In this document: piece by piece, positions 41,589-48,189 of the stretch
How positions within the stretch are numbered: position 1 is the stretch's first letter
Layout: the number at the start of each line of letters is the position of its first letter
Assembly (NCBI GenBank): GCA_009783515.1
Contig: WRDI01000002.1
Coordinates: 1-51,177, forward strand
Direction: 5' to 3'
Source: Bacillota bacterium
GTDB lineage: Bacteria; Bacillota; Clostridia; Christensenellales; Pumilibacteraceae
DNA: 51,177 bases
Translations under genes and position numbers: made by a program
The notes under the pieces: generated by a model
The model's input: only the letters and a program-made list of their open reading frames with translations
What the model was told of the DNA's origin: nothing
Databases searched by the model: none

Positions 41589-42539
41589 GTGAGGTTTACA
41601 GAGTTAAAACGTCATATCGCCCAAAGCATTGACCAAAAAAATTTTTATCCTTGCTACTTAGCGGCGGGCGACGACGCCTATCTTGTCCAAAAGGCGGAGG
41701 AAATGCTTTGCGCCGTCGTGCAGTTCAAGGAAATGAACGTCGCGCTTATTTCAGATTCGGCGGGGCGGGACGAATTATACCGTGCCCTCGATACCCCGCC
41801 ATTTATGTCGCCCTACCGCCTGATAGTATTGGACGGCAAGCGTTTTAAGGAACTGACGGAATACTTAAAAGCGCCGCATTCGGGTGTCGTCGTGCTTATG
41901 AAGGGCGTGGCGGCGGTAAGCGTGGCGGGGGCGGAGCTAATCGACTGCTCTCGATTGACGGCGCAGGAGCTTTCGCGCTCGATAATGTTTGAATGCGACA
42001 AAAACGGCGTTTCCATAGGCGCGCAGGCGGCGGAAATGTTGGCGGAATATTGCGGACGGTCGATGGGGCGGGTCAAAAACGAATTATATAAACTGATGGA
42101 CGCGGGCGAGGGAATAATAAACGCGGAAATGATACGGGCGTTGGTTCAACCCGAACTCGAATACAAGGTTTTTGAGCTGACCGATGCGATAGTTAAGAAG
42201 GAAACGCAGTGTGCTCTTACGATTTTGGAGGATATGCTGAGCGAGGGGTACGGCGCTGCGCCCAAGGTCTATGGACTGTTGTACTCGCATTTTAAACGGC
42301 TTTTAGCGGTGTCTTTGTCGCCGAATGACGAAAATTTAAAGAATTATTTGGGAGTGAAGGATTTCGCCGTGATCATAGCGGCGAGGCAGGCAAAGGCGTT
42401 TTCAAAAATAAGGCTCAAGACGCTTGTCGATAAGTTGCACGCCCTTGACTTTGGCATAAAAACGGGCAAAGCGGGTGACAGGGTGGGCTTGACGGCTTTT
42501 GTGGTGGAGGCGGCGGATACAGTGGTCAGTGGTCAGTAG
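41589..42539 (+). CDS. holA: DNA polymerase III delta subunit
   Basis: A 316-residue delta subunit, the wrench of the clamp loader. The family pattern is present: FYPCYLAAGDDAYLVQKAEEML, then the AAA-like region ending LAEYCGRSMGRVKNELYKL, and the C-terminal collar helices (about 200-310). It lacks a P-loop, as expected for delta. The start codon is GTG, lying at the predicted transcript start with no ribosome site. The final residues TVVSGQ and the TAG stop are encoded by a CAGTGGTCAGTGGTCAGTAG array, so the natural end has been replaced by repeat. Confidence 0.92.
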   Translation: MRFTELKRHIAQSIDQKNFYPCYLAAGDDAYLVQKAEEMLCAVVQFKEMNVALISDSAGRDELYRALDTPPFMSPYRLIVLDGKRFKELTEYLKAPHSGVVVLMKGVAAVSVAGAELIDCSRLTAQELSRSIMFECDKNGVSIGAQAAEMLAEYCGRSMGRVKNELYKLMDAGEGIINAEMIRALVQPELEYKVFELTDAIVKKETQCALTILEDMLSEGYGAAPKVYGLLYSHFKRLLAVSLSPNDENLKNYLGVKDFAVIIAARQAKAFSKIRLKTLVDKLHALDFGIKTGKAGDRVGLTAFVVEAADTVVSGQ

Positions 42540-42642
42540 TCAGTGATGTGCAAATTTATTAATGTCATACTGAGCAAAGCGAAGGATTTAAACCGTTTAT
42601 TTTTTTTAAAAGTAATAGATTCTTCGCTTCGCTCAGAATGAC
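42520..42642. repeat. Array at holA end plus GTCATACTGAGC inverted repeat
   Basis: CAGTGGTCAGTGGTCAGTAG (42520-42545) then GCAAATTTATTAA, followed by inverted 42564-42587 and 42619-42642 (three mismatches). No gene in the gap to cdaA. Confidence 0.85.
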
Positions 42643-42814
42643 AACAAAAATATTGAGCTACGCCATACACATCACACCTATTTTATCACGTCACAAGTTT
42701 TTTGAAACACCTGCAAATAAGCGGTATATCTTTTGCTTTTAGCGAAATAATTAGATTTACGCGCAAAAACGAGCATTATTTTTGCGTTTATTAGTTCAAG
42801 TGTCCGTGTTTCTT

Positions 42815-42843
42815 TTGACAAATCGCGCGTATTTTTGTATAAT
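42815..42843 (+). promoter_or_regulatory. cdaA promoter
   Basis: TTGACA (42815-42820), 17-base spacer, TATAAT (42838-42843): perfect consensus. Transcription should begin near 42850, so any start codon must lie downstream of that. Confidence 0.9.
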
Positions 42844-42879
42844 CGCTACATACGGCAGAAGTTTGAGGTTATAAAGCGA

Positions 42880-43737
42880 TTGGTTGAGTTTTTCAAAAAT
42901 TTATTACAACGGCTTAAAGAGGAATTCAGCTCTTGGCAGGGTGTCGCGGCGGCGGTTTTCGACGTCCTTTTAGTCGCGCTCGGTCTGTACCTCTTGTTCC
43001 TGTTTTTGAAAAAGCATAACTGTTCGCGGCTTATCAAATTCTTCCTTATCGCGCTGTTTGTTTTCACCGTTTTGGGCTCGGAGTTGTTGGGGCTGACGAT
43101 GCTTGGCAGGATAGTGAAGGAAGGGCTGGTTGTCGTTGTTTTGGCGGTCGTCCTCCTGTTTCCGCAAGAAATACGTCGAAAATTGTGGCAAATTTCCTCG
43201 CCCGCTGCCGACGCCGCGATATTCACCACAGGGTACGACTGCTCGGACGACGAGTTGCGCGCCACCATTAATGAAATTGTGCGCGCTGTGCAGAACATGG
43301 CGAAAAAGGACGTGGGCGCGCTTATCGTCATCGCGCCGCAGGGGGCACCCAATAATGTTTTGGAGAGCGGTACCAAATTGGACGCCATTTTGACGGGGCC
43401 GTTGTTGGAGTCAATTTTTAACACCAAATCGCCGCTTCACGACGGGGCGGTGTTTGCACGCGGCAACCGCGTTATCGCCGCAGGTTGTTTTTTGCCGCTG
43501 ACCCAAAGCGCGAGCCTTGACAAAGAATTAGGCACCCGCCACCGCGCCGCCGTCGGTATATCCGAAACAAATAACGTGTTGGCGATTATCGTATCCGAGG
43601 AAACGGGGATAATTTCCATTGCTACAAACGGAGAATTGTCGCGGTATTACGATTCGGTCATGCTACACGACAAGTTAGAGCAGGTGTACGGGCTTAAGGC
43701 GGTGTTGGGCGGGAAGAAGCTGAGGAAGCGGAAGTAG
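42880..43737 (+). CDS. cdaA: Diadenylate cyclase (c-di-AMP synthase)
   Basis: A 285-residue CdaA/DacA. Three membrane helices (about 22-100) precede the DAC domain, with catalytic DGA in HDGAVF and RHR in GTRHRAAVG. It makes c-di-AMP, which controls potassium and osmolyte transport in Firmicutes. The start is uncertain: frames extending to 42835 would begin before the promoter's transcript start. I prefer TTG at 42880, with GAGGT 10 bases before it. CdaA normally precedes a YbbR-domain gene (cdaR); here only a 36-residue membrane peptide lies downstream. Confidence 0.93.
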   Translation: MVEFFKNLLQRLKEEFSSWQGVAAAVFDVLLVALGLYLLFLFLKKHNCSRLIKFFLIALFVFTVLGSELLGLTMLGRIVKEGLVVVVLAVVLLFPQEIRRKLWQISSPAADAAIFTTGYDCSDDELRATINEIVRAVQNMAKKDVGALIVIAPQGAPNNVLESGTKLDAILTGPLLESIFNTKSPLHDGAVFARGNRVIAAGCFLPLTQSASLDKELGTRHRAAVGISETNNVLAIIVSEETGIISIATNGELSRYYDSVMLHDKLEQVYGLKAVLGGKKLRKRK

Positions 43738-43741
43738 GGGC

Positions 43742-43935
43742 AGGTATCAGATATCAATTATTTAGGTATCAGGTATTAGGTTAATGTTGGTTAAATCATA
43801 TTATTTTGTCATTCTGAGCGAAGCGAAGAATCTATTTCGCTTTTTATGAGGTGAAGGTCTTTCGCTTCGCTCAGGACAGGGGCGACCCCTGGTCGTCCGC
43901 CATGTCGTAGGGTTCGGCGCCCCCGACGCACCGCA
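43742..43935. repeat. Mixed repeats between cdaA and the 36-residue gene
   Basis: AGGTATCAGATATCA and AGGTATCAGGTATTAGG (43742-43783), the pair GTCATTCTGAGCGAAGCG (43808-43833) and AGGTCTTTCGCTTCGCTC (43855-43877), then CGACCCCTGGTCGTCC and TAGGGTTCGGCGCCCCCGAC. A lone half copy lies at 44110-44136. Confidence 0.8.
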
Positions 43936-43995
43936 TAAATCACACCATATAAATTACGCCACATATTTTTGACAGGAAAGGGAGTTTGAATAACT

Positions 43996-44106
43996 GTGAA
44001 AAAGAAAACCAAGGAAAGAAAAATTAAGCTATATCACATAGGTTATGCGGCATTGGCGCTATTATGTTCGGCGGCGCTGTGGTTTATTACGTTTGTGCTG
44101 TATTGA
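43996..44106 (+). CDS. 36-residue single-span membrane peptide in the cdaR position
   Basis: GTG-started frame: a basic start VKKKTKERKIKLYHI, then the helix GYAALALLCSAALWFITFVL, then tyrosine and stop. GGGAG lies 11 bases upstream. The pattern of a basic stretch followed by LALLCSAALWF recalls the N-terminal anchor of YbbR/CdaR proteins (SLK.LALL.A..LW), which is the gene expected after cdaA. It may therefore be a remnant or a minimal regulator. Alternatively it is a chance reading frame in a repeat-rich spacer. Confidence 0.45.
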   Translation: MKKKTKERKIKLYHIGYAALALLCSAALWFITFVLY

Positions 44107-44166
44107 GAGGTATAGATTCTTCGCTGCGCTCTGAATGACAAATAAAAAAATATTGGAGATATTACA

Positions 44167-45345
44167 ATGAAAATTCCCGTAAAATTCGGCGAGGTTTTGC
44201 TCCCCAAATCTGATGTCGACATGGAAAAGTGGTGCGTCGTAGCCTGCGACCAGTACACCTCGCAACCCGAGTATTGGCATGACTTGGACCATTACATAGG
44301 GGACGCCCCGTCCACCCTCAGGATGATTTTCCCCGAAAGCTTTTTAGAGGACGAGCCGCAGAAGCGAATCGGCAAAATTATCGCGCACATGGAGGAATAT
44401 CTTGATAAAAACATTTTCCGTGCGGTTGATAACGGGTTGATTTTGGTCGAGCGCACCTCCCCCACGGGCGCGGTGAGGCACGGCCTGACCATGCTTGTCG
44501 ATTTGACCGCGTACAGCTTCCGCCCGGAGGACAAGGCGTTGATTCGCGCCACGGAGGGCACGGTGATAGAGCGTATTCCGCCCCGCGTGGAAATCCGCAA
44601 AAACTGCCCGCTTGAGCTGCCGCATATCCTTGTGCTGATTGACGACGAGGACAGGACGGTAATCGAGCCGCTTATCGGGGGGGCGCATACCAAGTTGTAT
44701 GACACCGCTTTAAATAAGAACGGCGGACACGTAAGGGGTTTCCATATCGCCGACCATACGGGGGTGGAAAAGGCGTTGAATGTTTTGTTAGAAAAGTCGA
44801 TTGAAAAATACGGGCAGGAGCTTTTGTTCGCCGTGGGCGACGGCAACCACTCGCTTGCCACCGCAAAAGCGTGCTACCGCGAGGATATTCCCGCCAGCCG
44901 TTACGCGCTTGTCGAAGTCGAAAACATCTATGACGAGGGGATTGTTTTCGAGCCCATCCACCGCGTGGTGTTCCCTAATAACCCTAAATTGTTTGTGGAA
45001 AAATTAAGGGCGATAGGCGGGACGTTAAAGGGCACCCTGTTTGTCGGCGAGAATGTCGAAACTTTTATGCTGCCCGAAAATTCGATAGAGGGCGTGGACA
45101 GGGTGCAAAAACTTATTGATTTATACCTTAAGGAACACGGCGGCAGGGTGGATTATATTCACGGCGAGGAGGATTTGCGCGGGATTTGCGCGGGCGAGGG
45201 CGGCATAGGCATTGTATTAAAGGCGATGGACAAGGGGACATTGTTTGATTATGTGGTCAAAAACGGCGTATTGCCCCGCAAAACCTTCTCTATGGGAGAG
45301 GCAAACGAGAAGCGGTATTATATAGAATGCAGGAAGATTAGATGA
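44167..45345 (+). CDS. DUF1015 family protein
   Basis: A 392-residue soluble protein of the DUF1015 family. Segments I associate with it are VPCDQYTS-like (VVACDQYTSQPEYW at 24-37), MEEYLDKNIFRAVDNGLILVER, and the C-terminal AVGDGNHSLATAKACY around residue 223-238. The length fits the family. The biochemical role is not known; ATP-related ParB/SerK-like folds have been proposed for distant relatives. Ribosome site GGAG. It is the only full-length gene between cdaA and the following lipoprotein and seems monocistronic. Confidence 0.85.
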   Translation: MKIPVKFGEVLLPKSDVDMEKWCVVACDQYTSQPEYWHDLDHYIGDAPSTLRMIFPESFLEDEPQKRIGKIIAHMEEYLDKNIFRAVDNGLILVERTSPTGAVRHGLTMLVDLTAYSFRPEDKALIRATEGTVIERIPPRVEIRKNCPLELPHILVLIDDEDRTVIEPLIGGAHTKLYDTALNKNGGHVRGFHIADHTGVEKALNVLLEKSIEKYGQELLFAVGDGNHSLATAKACYREDIPASRYALVEVENIYDEGIVFEPIHRVVFPNNPKLFVEKLRAIGGTLKGTLFVGENVETFMLPENSIEGVDRVQKLIDLYLKEHGGRVDYIHGEEDLRGICAGEGGIGIVLKAMDKGTLFDYVVKNGVLPRKTFSMGEANEKRYYIECRKIR

Positions 45346-45407
45346 GTGTGGAGTTTGGAGTGGGAAGTGAGGAGTGTGGAGTTAAGGTTGAGATTATAAT
45401 CGTAGGG

Positions 45408-45467
45408 GCGACCATCGGTCGTCCGCATCGTTGTAGGGCGGGGGCTTGCCCCCGCCGCGCTGAGAAA
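45408..45467. repeat. GC-rich repeat (GGGGCGACC / GGTCGTCCGC type)
   Basis: TAGGGGCGACCATCGGTCGTC and GGCGGGGGCTTGCCCCCGCC, two self-complementary modules. Same family as 4381-4530. Confidence 0.75.
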
Positions 45468-45551
45468 AGTTGAAAATTTCACAAAAAACCGTGTCACATT
45501 TTGGCGATCTGAATTGTTTATATAGTAGACATAAATAAACGGGAGGTTTCT

Positions 45552-46067
45552 ATGAAAAAGACTGTTGCGGTTTTTGCAGTAATACTGTCAATTTTTTGCA
45601 TTTCAATTTTTGACGGTTGCGGAAATGAGTACAAAAACAAAGTGATTGTATCAATAGAATTTGGCTCAACCGATTATATGGGCGGGAGGATGTACAATAA
45701 ATTCTACGATTTTCAAAAAATGAATTATTCTACACAGCACCTGTGGGGCGCCGAGCCATATCCTGACCATTGGGAACAAGAGGATATTGATTTGTGGGAT
45801 TCGCTTGCGAATTATCAGGTCAGGGGGACTTTTACAGAGGAAAAAGCAGCGGAATTTTTCGAAAACATAAAAAAGCACGGCATTTTTGAATTAAAAAAGA
45901 GATACGAACCAAAGGAATTGATACTTGACGGCGGCGGTTGGTGCTTAACAATCACATTTGACGACGGAACTGCTTTTACGAGCAGTGGGTCGAATTGTTC
46001 GCCAAAACAATTTAAAGAGATAAGAAAGGATTTTGAAATATTAACTGGCTATGAGTTGTTTGAATAA
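45552..46067 (+). CDS. Putative small lipoprotein
   Basis: A 171-residue protein with signal peptide MKKTVAVFAVILSIFCISIF and Cys23 at a weak lipobox (FDGC). The mature part is acidic and aromatic, with WxxxDxWDSL-like and DGGGWCLTITFDDGT segments. It resembles no family that I can name, but its size, overall order and the closing FDDGT...F..I...F recall the other small lipoprotein at 21885. Ribosome site GGGAGGT. AT-richer than its neighbours. Function is unknown. Confidence 0.7.
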   Translation: MKKTVAVFAVILSIFCISIFDGCGNEYKNKVIVSIEFGSTDYMGGRMYNKFYDFQKMNYSTQHLWGAEPYPDHWEQEDIDLWDSLANYQVRGTFTEEKAAEFFENIKKHGIFELKKRYEPKELILDGGGWCLTITFDDGTAFTSSGSNCSPKQFKEIRKDFEILTGYELFE

Positions 46068-46282
46068 GTTTCGCATTGTAGCCCTGTGGGGTGGTAATCG
46101 GGCTTACGCGCGGCGGCATACGAGAGGTCAACGCCAACGAGCTGAGTGACGGTTGGTTATACGGAACCTGCTCGCGCCGTTTTAATGCCGCGTGTTTTTG
46201 TGGCGCGTTAAGTTACAGGCGCCGGAAGCGGGTGCGGGGGAGTTTTCGCAGGCGCATATTCAAGAGGAAAGTATGGATTGTT

Positions 46283-46384
46283 GAGTACGCCTATCGCCCT
46301 CCGGAACCACCCCGCCCCGCCACCCGCCACCCCGCCCCTGTCAGAGAAGCGTTCGTGGGCACCCCTCAAGAGGGGAATTTTTAC
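46283..46384. repeat. Composite repeat without tandem tip
   Basis: CTATCGCCCTCCGGAACCAC, CCCGCCCC, AGAGAAGCGTTCGTGGGCAC and CCCCTCAAGAGGGGAATTTT. No gene is visible between 46068 and 46516. Confidence 0.8.
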
Positions 46385-46444
46385 GGTTATTTTTAAATAA
46401 AAATGTCACGCAACAAACGGTTGCTAAAAAACACGGCAAGCTGC

Positions 46445-46473
46445 TGGACAAACGGGTTAATATCGTGTATAAT
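46445..46473 (+). promoter_or_regulatory. Promoter of the XRE/zinc-ribbon gene
   Basis: TGGACA (46445-46450), 17-base spacer, TATAAT (46468-46473). The leader is about 37 bases with GGGAGG near the start codon. Confidence 0.75.
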
Positions 46474-46516
46474 AATGATATAATAAAGACGATTGCTAAA
46501 CGATGGGGGGAGGGTT

Positions 46517-46978
46517 ATGGAAACCAAGGACGTGATTGCGGATATCCGCAAAAGCAGGGGAATGACGCAGGACGACATGGCGGCGAGGCTGTTTGTTACG
46601 CGGCAGGCGGTGTCGAGGTGGGAGAGCGGCGAAACTACGCCCAATATCGAGACGCTTAAGGCTATTTCTAAGGAGTTTAACGTGTCGGCGAACACGCTCT
46701 TGAATCTGCCCGACGGCGCGGTTTGCCAGTCCTGCGGCATGGATTTGACCAAGGTTGAGGACTTTGGGACGACGGAGGCGGACGGCGCGCATACGGATTA
46801 CTGCCGCTATTGTATGCAGAAAGGAGCTTTCACGCATAACAGGAGTATAGACGAGCAGGTAGAACTGAATTTGCATTTTTTGGACGAGTACAACGCCGCC
46901 AAGAGGTTGACGTTTACGTCCGACGAGGCACGGCGGGAGCTTAAGACGCATTTGGCGGGGTTGAAAAGGTGGCGGTAA
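46517..46978 (+). CDS. XRE-family regulator fused to a zinc ribbon
   Basis: A 153-residue protein. The helix-turn-helix lies at about 5-60 (MTQDDMAARLFVTRQAVSRW, ESGETTPNIETL). A four-cysteine zinc ribbon follows: CQSCGMDL and CRYCMQKG (about 71-105). The C-terminal helices (about 110-150) have LNLHFLDEYNAAKRL. Such HTH plus zinc-ribbon proteins are common in Firmicutes, probably as regulators; the ligand is not known. I start at the ATG at 46517, as GGGAGG precedes it. The gene ends in TAA, immediately followed by a TTAGTGACCAGTGGCC array. Confidence 0.88.
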   Translation: METKDVIADIRKSRGMTQDDMAARLFVTRQAVSRWESGETTPNIETLKAISKEFNVSANTLLNLPDGAVCQSCGMDLTKVEDFGTTEADGAHTDYCRYCMQKGAFTHNRSIDEQVELNLHFLDEYNAAKRLTFTSDEARRELKTHLAGLKRWR

Positions 46979-47054
46979 TTAGTGACCAGTGGCCAGTGAC
47001 CAGTGAAGAATAGATTTTATTAAAATATATCAATGTAATTGAGCATTGAGCATT
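46979..47054. repeat. Facing arrays, TGACCAGTGGCC to CATTGAG type
   Basis: TTAGTGACCAGTGGCCAGTG (46979-47004) followed by AAGAATAGATTTTATTAAAA, then AATTGAGCATTGAGCATT (47037-47054). The two arms have different tandem units, so arm exchange seems to occur. Confidence 0.8.
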
Positions 47055-47078
47055 ATAAAAGATTTCACTAAACGAACA

Positions 47079-47107
47079 TTGACATATGTAAAAACATATG
47101 CTATACT
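47079..47107 (+). promoter_or_regulatory. hicAB promoter with palindromic operator
   Basis: TTGACA (47079-47084), 17-base spacer, TATACT (47102-47107). The spacer contains two copies of CATATG (47083-47088 and 47095-47100) with TAAAAA between. This inverted repeat inside the promoter is a likely binding site for the HicB antitoxin. Confidence 0.8.
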
Positions 47108-47124
47108 GTAAGCAGGAGTATTGC

Positions 47125-47319
47125 ATGAAACCGCTGACGAGCAGAGAGATAATAAAAAGGCTTAAGGAGGACGGCTGGTACGAGGTTCATGCGGTCGGCA
47201 GCCATCACCAATTCCGCCACCCGACAAAAAAAGGCAGGGTGACGGTTCAGCACCCGCAAAAGGACATAAGCGGCGACACGCTGAAGTCCGTCGAGCGGCA
47301 GTCGGGACTCAAATTTTAA
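47125..47319 (+). CDS. hicA: HicA mRNA interferase toxin
   Basis: A 64-residue HicA. The double-stranded-RNA-binding-like fold is visible: LTSREIIKRLKEDGWYEV, the catalytic histidine in GSHHQFRHP (about 25-33) and VTVQHPQKDIS. HicA cleaves mRNA when free. AGGAG precedes the ATG at 47125. The antitoxin gene begins 14 bases downstream. Confidence 0.95.
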   Translation: MKPLTSREIIKRLKEDGWYEVHAVGSHHQFRHPTKKGRVTVQHPQKDISGDTLKSVERQSGLKF

Positions 47320-47333
47320 TATGAGGTATAGTT

Positions 47334-47729
47334 ATGTATAAGGACTTTTATTGTTATCCAGCCGTTTTGGAGCAGGGTGAAAGCGTAAACGTGTTTTTCC
47401 CCGATTTTGACGGCTGTGTAAGCGGCGGGAATACCGTTGAGGAAGCTATCAAAAACGCCCGCGAGGCATTGAGTTTGCATGTTTTCGGAATGGAGGAGGA
47501 CGGCGAGGAGCTACCCGACCCGTCCGATATCAAGAGCATCGGGCTGAAAGAAAATCAATATACCGTGCTGGCGGATATTAACTATGGGCTGTTTAAGGAA
47601 AAAATGGAAAAGAAAGCCGTCGATAGAATGGTTACTCTGCCCAAATACCTGAACGCGGCGGCAAAGGCAAGCGGAATAAATATCTCACAGGTGTTGCAAG
47701 AGGCGTTAAGAAAGAAGCTGGGTGTATAA
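47334..47729 (+). CDS. hicB: HicB antitoxin
   Basis: A 131-residue HicB. The N-terminal domain (about 1-65, FYCYPAVLEQGESVNVFFPD, FDGCVSGGNTVEEAI) binds the toxin. The C-terminal ribbon-helix-helix (about 105-131, RMVTLPKYLNAAAKASGINI, SQVLQEAL) binds DNA. With hicA it makes a classic two-gene toxin-antitoxin operon, here placed directly upstream of the 23S rRNA unit. It is probably autoregulated through the CATATG repeats in its promoter. Confidence 0.95.
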   Translation: MYKDFYCYPAVLEQGESVNVFFPDFDGCVSGGNTVEEAIKNAREALSLHVFGMEEDGEELPDPSDIKSIGLKENQYTVLADINYGLFKEKMEKKAVDRMVTLPKYLNAAAKASGINISQVLQEALRKKLGV

Positions 47730-47734
47730 TTGGA

Positions 47735-47886
47735 GGTTAGAGAATAGAGAGGTTAGAGGTCAGTACCCCAACCGATTGTGCTTTCCATCCCACCCCGCCC
47801 CCGTCAGAGAAGTGTTCGGGCTTTGCTACAAATGTGCCACAGGCACATTTGCTTAACGCGCCGCCCCCCTCAAGAGGGGAATTTTG
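47735..47886. repeat. Composite repeat between hicB and the rRNA promoter
   Basis: TTAGAGAATAGAGAGGTTAG, CACCCCGCCCCCGTCAGAGA, AAATGTGCCACAGGCACATT hairpin, CCCCCTCAAGAGGGGAATTT. No gene in 47730-48033. Confidence 0.8.
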
Positions 47887-48033
47887 GGTGCACGTCTCTG
47901 CCAATAGTGAATATCCCGCCATATTTTTGGGCAAAATATGGCAAGAGGGTGAAAATCCTCTACTGATCATTGACCGCTGGTCATTGATATCTGAAATTAC
48001 TACAAATTACCAAAAAAACTTTGTGAAAAACGG

Positions 48034-48062
48034 TTGACACGGGGCTTTATATATGTTATCAT
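48034..48062 (+). promoter_or_regulatory. Strong promoter of the RNA/23S unit
   Basis: TTGACA (48034-48039), 17-base spacer, TATCAT (48057-48062). Transcription should start near 48069. This is the only strong promoter seen before the 23S gene. Confidence 0.85.
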
Positions 48063-48068
48063 ATGCTC

Positions 48069-48171
48069 CTGCCGACTGATTTTGTCGGCGCCGCGACACA
48101 GGACAACCAAGTATTAGCAGTAATACCGCTGGGAGCATAACGTACCGTAGTGGTGCTTGTATGCTTTTTTT
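48069..48171 (+). ncRNA. Unassigned structured RNA ending in an intrinsic terminator
   Basis: About 103 bases. Hairpin GCCGAC/GTCGGC (48071-48089), an unpaired-looking segment CCGCGACACAGGACAACCAA, hairpin GTATTA-gcag-TAATAC (48111-48126), then GCATAACGTACC / GGTGCTTGTATGC (48135-48146, 48152-48164) followed by TTTTTTT (48165-48171). The last stem has a five-base loop and is a good terminator. TATGCTCC (48062-48069) could instead pair with GGAGCATA (48132-48139), excluding the terminator. It looks like either a small RNA gene or an attenuator before the 23S gene. I recognise no known class. Confidence 0.55.
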
Positions 48172-48189
48172 ATGCCCTGTCGGGTATTG

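Noticed and set aside
46091-46396. 101-codon frame between the lipoprotein and the XRE gene
   Set aside because: Much of it runs through a composite repeat (PPEPPRPATRHPAP) and it shows no conserved domain. It could be a decayed gene, but nothing supports that.
2638-47886. CRISPR array
   Set aside because: The tandem units are only 6-9 bases, adjacent without spacers, and no cas genes are present.
48069-48171. Assignment of the structured RNA to the NiCo/czcD, c-di-GMP or ZTP riboswitch classes
   Set aside because: The ACAGGACAACC and CCGCTGGGAGC strings at first recalled these classes, but the known consensus sequences I remember do not match in order or spacing. A covariance search is needed.
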